From a virus: 64,000 nt of DNA. The stretch covers positions 1 through 64,000 of IMG/VR virus record IMGVR_UViG_3300015263_001568; one strand, 5' to 3'. The position numbers and the translations under genes are program-made. This document shows, piece by piece, positions 53,001 through 59,889 of this stretch (position 1 is the first letter of the stretch; every line of letters starts with the position of its first letter). The notes under the pieces were generated by a model. It was not told where the DNA came from and made no database searches. It worked only from the letters and a program-made list of their open reading frames with translations.

Positions 53001-53644
53001 GCATCGCGCCATTGTTCACGCAAGACACGCCGGTCGGGCATATCCATGTTGCCATTCGGCATCATCCTGACAATCATCAACCGTACGACATTTTCGTCGT
53101 GAGTGGCAAAGGCAACGTCGGCGCTGATGTGCAGGCATTGGCACGATTGATGTCGATGATCATGCGGTGGCCCAACAACGCACGCATCAATCAGACCACG
53201 CGACTGGAAATGATTCATCATCAGCTGCAAGGGATTGTCGGCCACGGCCAAGTGGGCTTTGGCCCCAATGCTGTCGTCAGCTTGCCCGATGGTATCGCTC
53301 GGTCCATCCGGCGATACCTCGAAGGTGAGTACCCGCAAACTGTACCGGCCGATACACTTGACCCCGCCCTGAAGACTGTTTTGGCTAAGCTGATACAGCA
53401 TCAAGGCAAAGACACCACGCTAGAAGCCATCCTGAGCCTTCTGGAGGCGTCGGCGAGCAACAACAATGGGATGGCCCCAATAGAGCTGACGTCCGCTGAC
53501 GGCGCCTCTGAGGCGCTGCATTGGGACGTGCCGAACGACTTCAGCTTCCCCTACGACATGTGCCCTAGCTGTGGGCGGACGACGCTGCTACGGATACCTG
53601 GTAAGTGCGCAGATTGTAAGGAATGTGGATATTCTGCGTGCTAA
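47039..53644 (+). CDS. nrdJ: Class II (B12-dependent) ribonucleotide reductase with three inteins
   Basis: A 2201-residue precursor. Removing three inteins (residues 248-680, 857-1222 and 1482-1913) leaves about 970 residues. Extein landmarks are LFNCYVLP (redox Cys), SRRGATLFG, CTNP joined to CGEQSLPANS (the Cys and Glu of the radical active site), LNTIAPTGSVGT, and SISK joined to TVNLPQSA. A TSCPD-like domain (YDIFVVSGKGNVG, SLPDGIARSIRRY) and a C-terminal CPSCGRT...CADCKECGYSAC zinc/redox tail follow, the layout of NrdJ enzymes. It converts ribonucleotides to deoxyribonucleotides using adenosylcobalamin, so the host must supply B12. No NrdB-type small subunit was seen nearby. Splicing is needed for activity because each insertion lies in a conserved block. 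Confidence 0.93.
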   Translation: MIQATYQQRIMLDRYAQKDPHAKPKEGDLVIVKMTRSFSLDGEEITSRELGQITEVTNGGGPARYTVELENEIVADLDRSRVEVIVEKTPEDIWQRLANGICKAEFLYLSNPPDSLAWQHIQYQLDQAVLPDQWKPIREFRDKVYSALSRNEFIPAGRIQVGLGREDLTLTLFNCYVLPRPEDSRHGITRRWGEMFEIFARGGGIGFDVSSMRPAGAPVAKVSGRSSGAISWMEQWSQVTGEVEQGGCFSGNTRIATTKGLIRAEDLANRIDAGAPHCVYTHSRPPRHVTHVFRNGQKRFFRVTTKRGYEIEVTGDHKMGVLKEGRIETVPLKHLSVGDNVLLLLPKCQFPEKSAVELSAIDYEKPKMSTTLNEDVRFPITLNGKLAYVLGYMYGNGSVIMGKKVTWSSPKGISMSVPTSREDIACKLQDYILDCFGVVAEMEPGDGACVNVKLYSRIVVEWLNTNGLLKKKAADIRVPEQIFHAPETVVSSFVSGYFDADGSDRGIKGGYGFDSISKGMLQDVQKILASFGIAAKLRPEDRSSTGWSTLYRLSVTGPVFKERFMDFARWSMKAQRHTSRRDTNMYPMEAFKSCQVDPKLYKGLVAISYDVVSYAAVSRVLDRAGDEGLGGSEQAAKMDALLNVLPDAIDSIEDVGMMDAFDFEVDEVHMLSGDGFYTSNSRRGATLFGIAPWHPDVERFIEVKSERSAFRMSGDELLQSLNPEIMEQFGAQLRKIFVGKEDAASISRSKDLIKNANISVLFTEAFMDAVERDDYWDFVFPDTSDPEYDAIWHGDIEAWRALGKPVIHYGTKKARDLWYRLIDRAWASGEPGVLFVDRMNEMSNSWYYAPIECTNPCVTGDSLIYTSRGLITVDDLMAERTQPQYLVDSRFGYEPTFSEGTKFWCSGEKPIYRLETKEGYTIRATADHKIMTSRGWVQLAKLKEGDKVHIANRGGAFGKEGTLEFGRVLGWFIGDGYFTGEKAILDFYGDKHQLADTFVGYVQDLVGHDKDYNPQYNITGYTVEARDLVTIQSERLYQMLHEFGITEDTKLRVPKIVQRGTADMQRGFLQALFDADGSVQGSNKNPTTVIRLTSISDDLLIGVQQLLLNFGIACRIYWERRPAGYRKLPDGKGGLKRYWCQAYHELEISKANLQVFADEIGFLRDVHQGKLRTRLAAYIRPPQAEKFTARVFRIESDGVEKVYDVTVHNTHSFVSSGICLANCGEQSLPANSVCNLGHINLAQFVRASSENFPTSSRTSEDAQRAFNLPHFRDVVATCVRFLDNVIDVENFFIPAVEERQRAERRVGLGILGYGELLVRLGLRYGSDEAVDFTHWLFQQLAEASYRASVDLAKDRGEFPLFDAEKFLQSGFMKGMPSEVRDAIREHGIRNVTLNTIAPTGSVGTAVGTTTGIEPYIALNWLARSRVGEAAEKANVMEKLEEKFGERSNWPDYFVTIANITPSEHVRTQAAAQRWIDSSISKCVTGDTLIATTDGLIRIASLHQGEAADSFRDAELEVASVGPNQKTSAFYYGGPRTVKKVVLHSGHTVKGTENHRLLVGTVDGLRWVRMDQIQEGDLVAARYGADIWSSQPSKFADFSPSQKYGNQKSVKHPIEMTEDLAWLLGAYAAEGHTTQSTWTITITNSVEAVLQKAVAVWESEFGVAARITRQSGKCPGVEVASKEIVEFFDYLGCGHRSNEKRIPEVVLRSPKPMVLAFLQGLFLDAYTTDGTLTKWAICLNSNGMLDDLQAILTNLGVIHSRISKYNPDYDKHYDEVYACGLDAQKLMSMVPFMEPDKKARADAILAKDLSSCINKADIVPVDRRALHELIPHGKRKAFGAALRNVNTTFPSRHTIERFAAAYPNALPDYVRTILDSDLHFSPVMSIADDGVQEVFDLSVPDNHAFVGNGIVNHNTVNLPQSATIEDVSEAYLEMYRQGCKGGTVYRDRSRDRQVLYTLDEQPAIVEELTTAEFEEAAPEGCLRPRLSVGIAPLFTQDTPVGHIHVAIRHHPDNHQPYDIFVVSGKGNVGADVQALARLMSMIMRWPNNARINQTTRLEMIHHQLQGIVGHGQVGFGPNAVVSLPDGIARSIRRYLEGEYPQTVPADTLDPALKTVLAKLIQHQGKDTTLEAILSLLEASASNNNGMAPIELTSADGASEALHWDVPNDFSFPYDMCPSCGRTTLLRIPGKCADCKECGYSAC
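47780..49078 (+). mobile_element. Intein 1 (433 residues) with degenerate LAGLIDADG endonuclease
   Basis: It begins with Cys (CFSGNTRIATTKGLI) and has a block-B-like EVTGDHKMGVL. It ends FDFEVDEVHMLSGDGFYTSN before Ser of SRRGA. The two endonuclease motifs are LGYMYGNG and GYFDADG; the first has Asn where the catalytic Asp is usual, so DNA cutting may be lost. The residue before the final Asn is Ser instead of the usual His. Confidence 0.9.
49607..50704 (+). mobile_element. Intein 2 (366 residues) inserted before the catalytic Cys
   Basis: It begins CVTGDSLIYTSRGLITV, with block B TIRATADHKIMTSRG, LAGLIDADG motifs LGWFIGDG and LFDADG (both with Asp), and ends VYDVTVHNTHSFVSSG then ICLAN. The +1 residue is the Cys of CGEQ. 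The penultimate residue is Ala in place of the usual His. The homing endonuclease looks intact. Confidence 0.92.
51482..52777 (+). mobile_element. Intein 3 (432 residues)
   Basis: It begins CVTGDTLIATTDGLIRI, with a block B-like VKGTENHRLLVG and endonuclease motifs LGAYAAEG and FLDAYTTDG, and ends in the canonical VFDLSVPDNHAFVGNG then IVNHN before Thr of TVNLP. It keeps the His-Asn end and has an extra helical segment (about residues 320-400 of the intein). Confidence 0.92.
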
Positions 53645-53678
53645 GCTAGTCCATTGACTAAGATCATCCACCAAGATC

Positions 53679-54632
53679 ATGACCATGCCCCACGAATCAC
53701 AGCACGTCAAAAAACGGACACCAACGGATGAATTTGAGGCCATCGAGCGGCTAGACCGCCTGTTTGAGGTACGCCTCGACAGCACGGATGCACCGTTAGA
53801 GCCGGGCGACTTCATCACGTTCGAGGAATGGGACCAGCAGCAGCGCCAGTACACCGGCCGCCGCATGTCCTACCGAGTTAGCTACGCCATCCACACCAAG
53901 GAGCTGGCTTCACGTTATGGGTGGTCGGAAGACGACATCGCTAAGCGTGGAATGAATCTGTATGGATTGGTTCCACCAGACTATCGACGGATGCGCAGCG
54001 TTTTTGCGCACGCGTTCGTCATCGCCCTTGTCGTCCAAAAGTTCGATTCTGATCGCCAATGGGAGCTGGTAGAAGGCCCCACATTTTTACCTTTTTTGCT
54101 GTGCCCTACCATCGACATCAGCTCACTGATATCTTTTTCCAACATCGACCGGTGGCCTGCGGGGATTTACTCCGTCCACTGGATGATTGACTTAGACAAC
54201 CCGGAGCATGTTGGGATAGCAGAAATCAAGATTGTCGACATGCTGGTGTGGACGTGGACGTCCTATCTCGAAAACGAAATTGAAGAGGAGCGCACGCAGC
54301 TCTTCTTGCAAGAGCTAGACCCGCAAGCATTGCGAAATGGTGATACGATCAACATTGACGGCAAGAAGCTTATCCCTGCGCATCCGGACGAAATTGGCGC
54401 TTTGTACGGGGCTGACGAAGAGGATGACGATGGGAATGTGGATATTGAAGATGAAGGTACAGATGACGATTTAGCTGAAGACGATGACCCTTGGAGTACG
54501 GCGCGCTACGAAGCTGCCGCTGGCAGTGATGAGCGGCGCTCGCAAGAATTCATTCACAGGCTCCTCCATGGGAAAATATCAGACGATGAACTAGAACAGG
54601 CCATGTTCGACAAGGACGCAGGAGACGTATAA
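53679..54632 (+). CDS. DUF3850-like (ASCH/PUA fold) domain protein with acidic tail
   Basis: A 317-residue protein; ATGs at 53679 and 53685 are both possible. Residues about 27-72 match the DUF3850 pattern: RLFEVRLDS, then EPGDFITFEEWDQQQRQYTG and RRMSYRVSYAIHT (glycine-Asp turn, E-W-D, Y-TGR). This domain is related to ASCH/PUA folds that bind RNA or modified bases. The middle is alpha/beta with aromatic strands, and a strongly acidic segment lies at about 245-275. The function is unknown; an RNA or nucleotide-sensing role is inference. Confidence 0.65.
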   Translation: MTMPHESQHVKKRTPTDEFEAIERLDRLFEVRLDSTDAPLEPGDFITFEEWDQQQRQYTGRRMSYRVSYAIHTKELASRYGWSEDDIAKRGMNLYGLVPPDYRRMRSVFAHAFVIALVVQKFDSDRQWELVEGPTFLPFLLCPTIDISSLISFSNIDRWPAGIYSVHWMIDLDNPEHVGIAEIKIVDMLVWTWTSYLENEIEEERTQLFLQELDPQALRNGDTINIDGKKLIPAHPDEIGALYGADEEDDDGNVDIEDEGTDDDLAEDDDPWSTARYEAAAGSDERRSQEFIHRLLHGKISDDELEQAMFDKDAGDV

Positions 54633-54994
54633 TGACCGAACATCCATGGGAAGAGCGGCCAGCTTGGGTAGTGTTGATGCTACTATCCTCCAAAGCTGAT
54701 GTAGATCGCGCTGCGGCGGCGTACTTCGGCCCAGACAAAGCAGCTAGCGAAACATTCATAGCGGAATTTGGGATCGACCTAACGCAGTTCATCGGGCACT
54801 ACTTGGAGGTCGATGTGGCCGAAGCCCCCATGGGACCGTTCGTCAAGGGACGTGTGCGCCCCATCGTCAGCATTAGCAAAGATGGGGAAAAGTACCGTCC
54901 TCGGGTATTCAGCCATCAAGAAGGCTTGTTCAACACAAACACAGGATTGGCGTGGGTGTCGGTTGAGGATTGGGAAAGCCTAATCGGCGCATGA
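54632..54994 (+). CDS. Hypothetical small protein
   Basis: A 120-residue acidic protein with one base of overlap with the gene before it (TAATG) and four with the gene after it. It is alpha/beta, with helices at the N-terminus (KADVDRAAAAYFGPDKAASE) and a beta-rich C-terminus. No motif was recognised. It is one of four short unknown genes translated together between the reductase and the SF2 helicase. Confidence 0.65.
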   Translation: MTEHPWEERPAWVVLMLLSSKADVDRAAAAYFGPDKAASETFIAEFGIDLTQFIGHYLEVDVAEAPMGPFVKGRVRPIVSISKDGEKYRPRVFSHQEGLFNTNTGLAWVSVEDWESLIGA

Positions 54995-55383
54995 ACAAGA
55001 AATCCCAAACCGAATTATTCGCGCCGCGCTTTAAGGGCAAGGCCGCTGAGATAATCGACCTCAGCGAAAAAGAGCACGAGGCCATCGCTTTACGTATTAG
55101 CGATGAGCAGGCGCTCCTTGTCATGTGGGACGTAGACGAGTCTGGAGCGCGCCGATTCCGTATCCGTATGCTGGGCTTTGACAGTAATGGCCGTCCCATT
55201 TTCAAACAGTTCCGCCAGAACGAAAAGGCCACTGCCTTCATGGGCGAGATTGCCATCATGGGTCCTGGAAGCTCCGAACTATGGTCGTCGATGGGCTACG
55301 AAGATCCAGATGACATCGACGCCGAAGGCAACATCACCAACAAACCGCGGGAGATCGTAATCATCCCGGTACAGGATTATTGA
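54991..55383 (+). CDS. Hypothetical small protein
   Basis: A 130-residue protein from the ATG at 54991, set by an ATGA overlap. It opens with a basic segment (MNKKSQTELFAPRFKGK) and continues as a beta-rich domain (LLVMWDVDESGARRFRIRML) with an acidic turn near residue 105. No family was recognised. Confidence 0.65.
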   Translation: MNKKSQTELFAPRFKGKAAEIIDLSEKEHEAIALRISDEQALLVMWDVDESGARRFRIRMLGFDSNGRPIFKQFRQNEKATAFMGEIAIMGPGSSELWSSMGYEDPDDIDAEGNITNKPREIVIIPVQDY

Positions 55384-55961
55384 TGTCAGACCAAGAGGAC
55401 TTTGAACGTGTAAAGCCCTTGTTGTCAGTCCGTGACGAGCCAGCAGGCACCATTTACACACCGCCTGATGGGCAGCCCGTCGACAATGAAGGCATCTATC
55501 TTCCTGACGATCCCAGCGTGATGACCGACAGGCTCGTCAACTGGGAACGGCGCTTTCTCCTGCCGTTGGCGCAAATCGTTTCCCGTGTTTTTCGCGTCCT
55601 TCCAATCACGGATGATGTGTACCGCACCTTGCCACAGGATACGCGGAACTCGGTACTGTGCGTTGTGCTCAGCCGCTCCGAAATTCAGCAAGTCGCCGGA
55701 GCGGACGCCATTCGCTGGCCGGCTATCCGTGTCGTTGTGAAGCAGTATGAAGTCGTTAGGATCAACGTAGTCTGCGATTTCAGCCGCAAAGTCTGCGACG
55801 TCGAATTCATGGACTTGTGGCGCAACGCAAAGCCCGGCTACGAGCGCATTATCGATCCCAATGGTCGTGCCATTGGCCCTCAGACCATCTATCAAATTCT
55901 CACACGCTACGCGGCCATTGAAGGCATTTTGCCCAGCGTGATGATCCCTTCGGTGCGCTGA
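55383..55961 (+). CDS. Hypothetical protein
   Basis: A 192-residue protein whose start overlaps the previous stop (TGATG). It is alpha/beta, with a long helix around WERRFLLPLAQIVSRVFRVL and paired strands (IRVVVKQYEVVRINVVCDFS). Two cysteines do not form a clear metal site. No catalytic motif. Neighbours suggest a role near nucleotide or DNA metabolism. Confidence 0.65.
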   Translation: MSDQEDFERVKPLLSVRDEPAGTIYTPPDGQPVDNEGIYLPDDPSVMTDRLVNWERRFLLPLAQIVSRVFRVLPITDDVYRTLPQDTRNSVLCVVLSRSEIQQVAGADAIRWPAIRVVVKQYEVVRINVVCDFSRKVCDVEFMDLWRNAKPGYERIIDPNGRAIGPQTIYQILTRYAAIEGILPSVMIPSVR

Positions 55962-56218
55962 TGGCCAATCCACGTACCAGTGAAAGTTTAGAAGCGCTGC
56001 TTGCCGACCTTGCCGAAGCAAAAAAGCGCTGTGCTAGGGACGAAGAGCAGCTACAAACACTGTGGCAATTGGTGCACCACCTGATCTTGTTGGAAGACCC
56101 ACGCATCGATGCTGTTCTGCAAAAGTTGAACATCACATTCACCGTCGACGGCAAGCAGATTTTCCCCCGCCACAAGCCGCTGTCTCCTACCGTTATCTAC
56201 GACACCAAAACCAATTAA
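55961..56218 (+). CDS. Small helical protein upstream of the SF2 helicase
   Basis: An 85-residue protein. The first 55 residues are helical and coiled-coil-like (LEALLADLAEAKKRCARDEE), followed by a short beta end. Its stop ends one base before the helicase start, so the two are likely co-translated. No family was recognised. Confidence 0.65.
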   Translation: MANPRTSESLEALLADLAEAKKRCARDEEQLQTLWQLVHHLILLEDPRIDAVLQKLNITFTVDGKQIFPRHKPLSPTVIYDTKTN

Positions 56219-56219
56219 A

Positions 56220-57710
56220 ATGCCGAAAATCGTCCTCGCTAACCAGTGTTTTGTGCCCGAATCCATGATAACGCGAGATGATTTACAACGATGGTATTAC
56301 GAATGGGAAGAAGACGTTGTCGAGGACAAGCTGGACGAAAATGGTGTGGTGATTTTTGACGGTGATGGTAAACCCATGACGGTGCGCACCAAGGTGCAAA
56401 AATCACTGAAAACGTATGAATGGGTAGTGGATGACAGCGGCCGGCGTTGGGTTGGTCTGCCACGCGGAAATTTCAACAAAGTGCGCCCGCTGTTGCGCGC
56501 CAACCGAAAAGACGTCGTAGACCTACGCTGTCACGCGCCGCTCGATCTCGGAATGGCTATCAACAAGAGCACGCGTTCTGATCCGCGTTGGAAATCACAG
56601 AAGGATGCAGTCAAAGAGTGGCTGCAATATGGCTGGGGAATCATCCGTGGGGAGCCTGGTAGCGGAAAAACCACAATGGGCATCGCTGCCATTGCCGCCG
56701 TCAAGCAGCGCACGCTCATCTTGTCTGCACGGCGCGACGGCAACACGCACTGGATTAACCAGTTGCGCAAGCACACCAACTTGCAAGAGATAGAGGAGCT
56801 AGAAGGGCGCGAACTAGTAGGCGTCTACAAAGCGAAGAGAAACCGCATCTGGCCAATCACTGTGGTGACGGTGCAATCATTCCTGCATGACAAGGGGCAC
56901 GGGCGCCTCGCTGAGCTGCAACAGAAATTCGGTATGGTGCTCATCGACGAAGTGCACGAGTTCGGCTCGCCAAAATTCTCGTATATCCTGAGCTGCACCA
57001 ATCCTCGCTACATCCTAGGTGTAACCGCCACGCCAAAACGTAGTGACAGAAAACACCACCTGGTGTATGACCTCGTGGGTCCGGTTGTAGCCCAAGCAAA
57101 ATCAAAGCAGATGAAGCCAAAAGTCACGTTCATTCTTACAGGCGTCATGGCGCCGGAATGGATTTACAAACAGCCATTTCCTCCGCACTACCGCTGGCAA
57201 AAGTGCTTGGAAACGCTTGTCGCATCCGAAAAGCGCTACGACATCATCATACGGGAGCTGTTGCGGGACATCGAGCGCGGGCGCATCATCGCCTGCGTCT
57301 CTGAGCGACGAGAAGTCGTGCAGCGCTTGTTTAGCACGCTGTGCGACCGCGGCGTGGATAATGTCGCGTACGTAGACGGCGGCACAAAAAACCGCGAAGC
57401 GATATACGAGTCCGTGCGTGATGGCCAAGTGCAAGTGCTGTGCGCCGGGAAGGTGCTGAACGCTCTGGTTGACATCGCGGTGCTCGACTGCATTCACCTG
57501 GTGACGCCGGTGAACAACGAAAAGAGCGTGAAGCAGATTTACGGACGCGGAAACCGCTGGTTTGAAAATAAGGTGACGCCGGAAGTCAAAGACTACGTAG
57601 ACCAAGGCGGCCAGCTGACGGGAGCGTTCAAAAATCGCAACCGTATATGTCTGGAGAATGACTGGCAGACCGAAGTAATAGACGGCGCGCGCAGTTCTTT
57701 CTGGAAGTAA
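56220..57710 (+). CDS. SF2 DNA helicase (UvsW/RadD-like)
   Basis: A 496-residue helicase. The first 125 residues are an extra domain. Walker A is GEPGSGKT at 144-151, motif II is DEVH at 243-246, motif III-like GVTATPKR follows, and motif VI is QIYGRGNR. The DEVH box with TATP and QxxGRGxR fits branch-migration helicases such as T4 UvsW, which process replication forks and recombination intermediates. Its neighbours (helicase loader and DnaB) support a replication-fork role. Confidence 0.88.
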   Translation: MPKIVLANQCFVPESMITRDDLQRWYYEWEEDVVEDKLDENGVVIFDGDGKPMTVRTKVQKSLKTYEWVVDDSGRRWVGLPRGNFNKVRPLLRANRKDVVDLRCHAPLDLGMAINKSTRSDPRWKSQKDAVKEWLQYGWGIIRGEPGSGKTTMGIAAIAAVKQRTLILSARRDGNTHWINQLRKHTNLQEIEELEGRELVGVYKAKRNRIWPITVVTVQSFLHDKGHGRLAELQQKFGMVLIDEVHEFGSPKFSYILSCTNPRYILGVTATPKRSDRKHHLVYDLVGPVVAQAKSKQMKPKVTFILTGVMAPEWIYKQPFPPHYRWQKCLETLVASEKRYDIIIRELLRDIERGRIIACVSERREVVQRLFSTLCDRGVDNVAYVDGGTKNREAIYESVRDGQVQVLCAGKVLNALVDIAVLDCIHLVTPVNNEKSVKQIYGRGNRWFENKVTPEVKDYVDQGGQLTGAFKNRNRICLENDWQTEVIDGARSSFWK

Positions 57711-57724
57711 GGTGGGTACTTGAG

Positions 57725-57730
57725 TAGAAT
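57725..57730 (+). promoter_or_regulatory. TAGAAT -10-like box immediately before a start codon
   Basis: TAGAATGGCGC starts seven bases after the preceding gene's gap begins and is identical to the 11 bases before the primase. The ATG at 57737 lies seven bases after the hexamer, about where transcription should begin, with no Shine-Dalgarno between. A -35 box is not convincing. Confidence 0.35.
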
Positions 57731-57736
57731 GGCGCG

Positions 57737-58321
57737 ATGACACAAAACGTCAACAAGACCAACAGCTCAGAGGTTATGCATAACCTGCGCTTGGCCGGTA
57801 ACGATACTGAACGGGTATTGGCCAAAGCAGGCATACCGCGCCGATTCTGGCACTTGTCCATTTCGCAAATCAACTTCATCCCTACGCCATTTTACGGTGC
57901 TTCGCTGTCTACTATTGCACAACGGCACTGGGTGAACTACCTGGTAAAGTCCACGAAATGGAACCGCCATCGAGTGGTCGTCATTGGCTCATCGCCAACC
58001 GATGAAGGTGCAATAGCGCTTGCGTCGTACATTCTTGAGCGCGCGGCGCGCAGAAACTGCCCTGTGATGTTTGACGACGTGGCCCACAATGAGCGCACAT
58101 GGTACGACCCATACCCGTACTTCTTCGCGCTTCAGAACGTCACGAAGAACATCACAAGAGAGCGCAGCATTTTAGTTCGAGATGCGATGCGCAGGTTTTA
58201 CAGCGCCACGACGATCATTTGCGTGGCAGGAATCACCGATCCGTACAAGTTCGCCTGCAACCATCTAAATGTGTACCCAGATGCAGCGCTGCGCGTCATG
58301 GACATCGTGACCCCGCCATGA
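57737..58321 (+). CDS. DnaC-like helicase loader with degenerate P-loop
   Basis: A 194-residue protein. AGIPRRFWHLSISQIN at 31-46 is the entry segment of DnaC/DnaI-type loaders (AGIPxRFWdLs). In those proteins a P-loop GxPGTGKT follows; here the same place reads GSSPTDEG (84-91), with no Lys, so ATP binding is probably lost. The helix after it (AIALASYILERAARRNCPVM) and a later sensor-like strand (YSATTIICVAG) keep the AAA+ outline. The next gene, overlapping by four bases, is the DnaB-like helicase, so it likely helps place that helicase. The chance that it is only a relative with another role remains. Confidence 0.65.
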   Translation: MTQNVNKTNSSEVMHNLRLAGNDTERVLAKAGIPRRFWHLSISQINFIPTPFYGASLSTIAQRHWVNYLVKSTKWNRHRVVVIGSSPTDEGAIALASYILERAARRNCPVMFDDVAHNERTWYDPYPYFFALQNVTKNITRERSILVRDAMRRFYSATTIICVAGITDPYKFACNHLNVYPDAALRVMDIVTPP

Positions 58322-59688
58322 AGCAAAAAGCACCGCACATTGAAAACTCTGTACTTCTTGCGCTGCTGGAATCCAAAGACGTTGACGTAAGGGCGCTGAT
58401 TCTCAAGCAGCTAACCGTCGACGACTTTGGAACGGACTGGGGTCGAGAAGTCTTCGAGCGTATCCTACTTTTACGCAGTCTCAATAAGCCTATTGGAGGC
58501 GTGTTAGACGTTGCCGAAGACCCTGCTATTTCCGAAGAAGCCCGTACTTGGCTGCGCAGTACGCCAAAGAACCGGCGCGTGGCGCGCACTATCAGCTTAG
58601 ACAAAATAGAATACCGCGTTGAAGTGCTGCACCAGCACAGTAAAATACGCGTTCTGTCAAAAGGAGTGGACGACATCATCAAGGTCGCCGAAGGCAAGCA
58701 GCTGACGCCAGACATGGAACGATCCATTATCAAAAGTCTGGAAACCATGCACAACGCTATGCATCGTACCAGTGAGGCACAGCCCTTCTTGCACCTTGGT
58801 AAGCGGGCAAGCATACCGGAAGTAAAGTCGCTAACTGAGGAACTCCTAGACCCTGAACAGGTGCACTTTATTCCAACCGGATTTTCTGCTATCGACGAGC
58901 ACATGCATGGCTTTGAACCGGGAACGTTGGTCGTACTATCCGGTCCGCCAGCCGGTGGGAAAAGCCTGGTAGCCAATACAATGGCGATAAACCAGTACAA
59001 GATATCAAAGTGTGACGTGTGCGTCGTTTCGTTGGAAATGAACAAAAAACAGCAACTACGCCGCATGATCGCAAACTTGACGCAGTTCAACCACAACTTG
59101 GTACGAGACCCCTCCAAATTACGAGAAACACAAATAGCGCACATCAAGCAAGAGATGCGAAGATTCGTTCAGTGGGGTAAAAAACGCGACTGTGAATTCA
59201 CGATTCGCGATGTCGCTAACACGGACTATACTCCCACCAAGTTGGAAAATGAGCTGGCGCAGTTTCATTACGACGTCATTTACGTCGACTACATCACCCT
59301 ACTCAGCACCAAAGAGCACAAGACACTTTGGGAAATGCAGATGGAGTTCAGCCGGCAACTGCGTGTCATTGCGCAAAAACTCAACTGCGTAATGGTGGTG
59401 TTGACACAGCTGAGCGACGATGAGAAAGTCAAGTATGGAAGGGCTATCGAAGAAAACGCAGACTACTGGTTCTGGTGGAACTGGGATGCGCAGAGCCGGG
59501 AGTATGGTGAGACCGACATCCTGCTACAGAAAGCTCGGCATGCGGAAGGCTTCACAAAATTCCGGACCCATTTTAAGTTCGCCGAGATGCGCGTCACCGT
59601 GTATGGCAAGAACGAAGCCGGCTTCGTTCCCGACAATCTGAGAATGAAAAAGGGAATGGCCAGCGGACCAACCGCAGGAGGCTTCTAA
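58318..59688 (+). CDS. DnaB-like replicative helicase
   Basis: A 456-residue protein from the ATG at 58318 (ATGA overlap with the loader stop). The N-terminal 180 residues are helical. The RecA-fold ATPase has GFSAIDEHMHGFEPGTLVVL, then Walker A GPPAGGKS at 209-216, SLEMNKKQQLRRM (the DnaB SxEM block), Walker B DVIYVDYITLL and VVLTQLS near 360. It should unwind DNA at the fork as a hexamer, with primase, SSB and clamp. The length equals that of bacterial DnaB. Confidence 0.92.
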   Translation: MKQKAPHIENSVLLALLESKDVDVRALILKQLTVDDFGTDWGREVFERILLLRSLNKPIGGVLDVAEDPAISEEARTWLRSTPKNRRVARTISLDKIEYRVEVLHQHSKIRVLSKGVDDIIKVAEGKQLTPDMERSIIKSLETMHNAMHRTSEAQPFLHLGKRASIPEVKSLTEELLDPEQVHFIPTGFSAIDEHMHGFEPGTLVVLSGPPAGGKSLVANTMAINQYKISKCDVCVVSLEMNKKQQLRRMIANLTQFNHNLVRDPSKLRETQIAHIKQEMRRFVQWGKKRDCEFTIRDVANTDYTPTKLENELAQFHYDVIYVDYITLLSTKEHKTLWEMQMEFSRQLRVIAQKLNCVMVVLTQLSDDEKVKYGRAIEENADYWFWWNWDAQSREYGETDILLQKARHAEGFTKFRTHFKFAEMRVTVYGKNEAGFVPDNLRMKKGMASGPTAGGF

Positions 59689-59696
59689 GCAGATGG

Positions 59697-59876
59697 CTAC
59701 GCCGCGCGAACGATACGCACGCGGTCCCGCTCGACGACAACGATGGACGTGTCGGCGATCCGAACGCCTAGCTGCTGCCAGACTTCGGGCGACCGCGGAG
59801 CACGACGGAGGCGCTCCAACTGCTCTGGACTTACCGAGAGGTACTTGCCAGAAGTATTTGAGCTGTAGTCTTCCAT
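59697..59876 (-). CDS. Small protein (59 residues) on the opposite strand
   Basis: A complete frame on the minus strand between the helicase and the exonuclease genes, fully in the gap. The translation looks like real protein: MEDYSSNTSGKYLSVSPEQL, then a helix (ERLRRAPRSPEVWQQLGVRI) and strands (SIVVVERDRVRIVRAA). The plus-strand alternative in the same place is Arg-rich and lacks protein-like patterns. No good ribosome site is seen before the ATG, which weakens the call. If real it is the only minus-strand gene in this stretch. Confidence 0.5.
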   Translation of the reverse strand: MEDYSSNTSGKYLSVSPEQLERLRRAPRSPEVWQQLGVRIADTSIVVVERDRVRIVRAA

Positions 59877-59883
59877 ACAATGC

Positions 59884-59889
59884 TAGAAT
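59884..59889 (+). promoter_or_regulatory. TAGAAT -10-like box upstream of the exonuclease
   Basis: TGCTAGAATGACACC lies 25 bases before the ATG at 59914 and shares the extended TGnTAGAATG form with the motifs at 39487 and, less closely, 57725. It differs from them at two of the following bases (ACAC in place of GCGC). Confidence 0.3.

Noticed and set aside
58099-58317. N-terminal extension of the DnaB-like helicase
   Set aside because: This upstream part overlaps the loader gene in another frame, is Arg/His/Cys-rich and unlike DnaB; the ATG at 58318 has an ATGA overlap.
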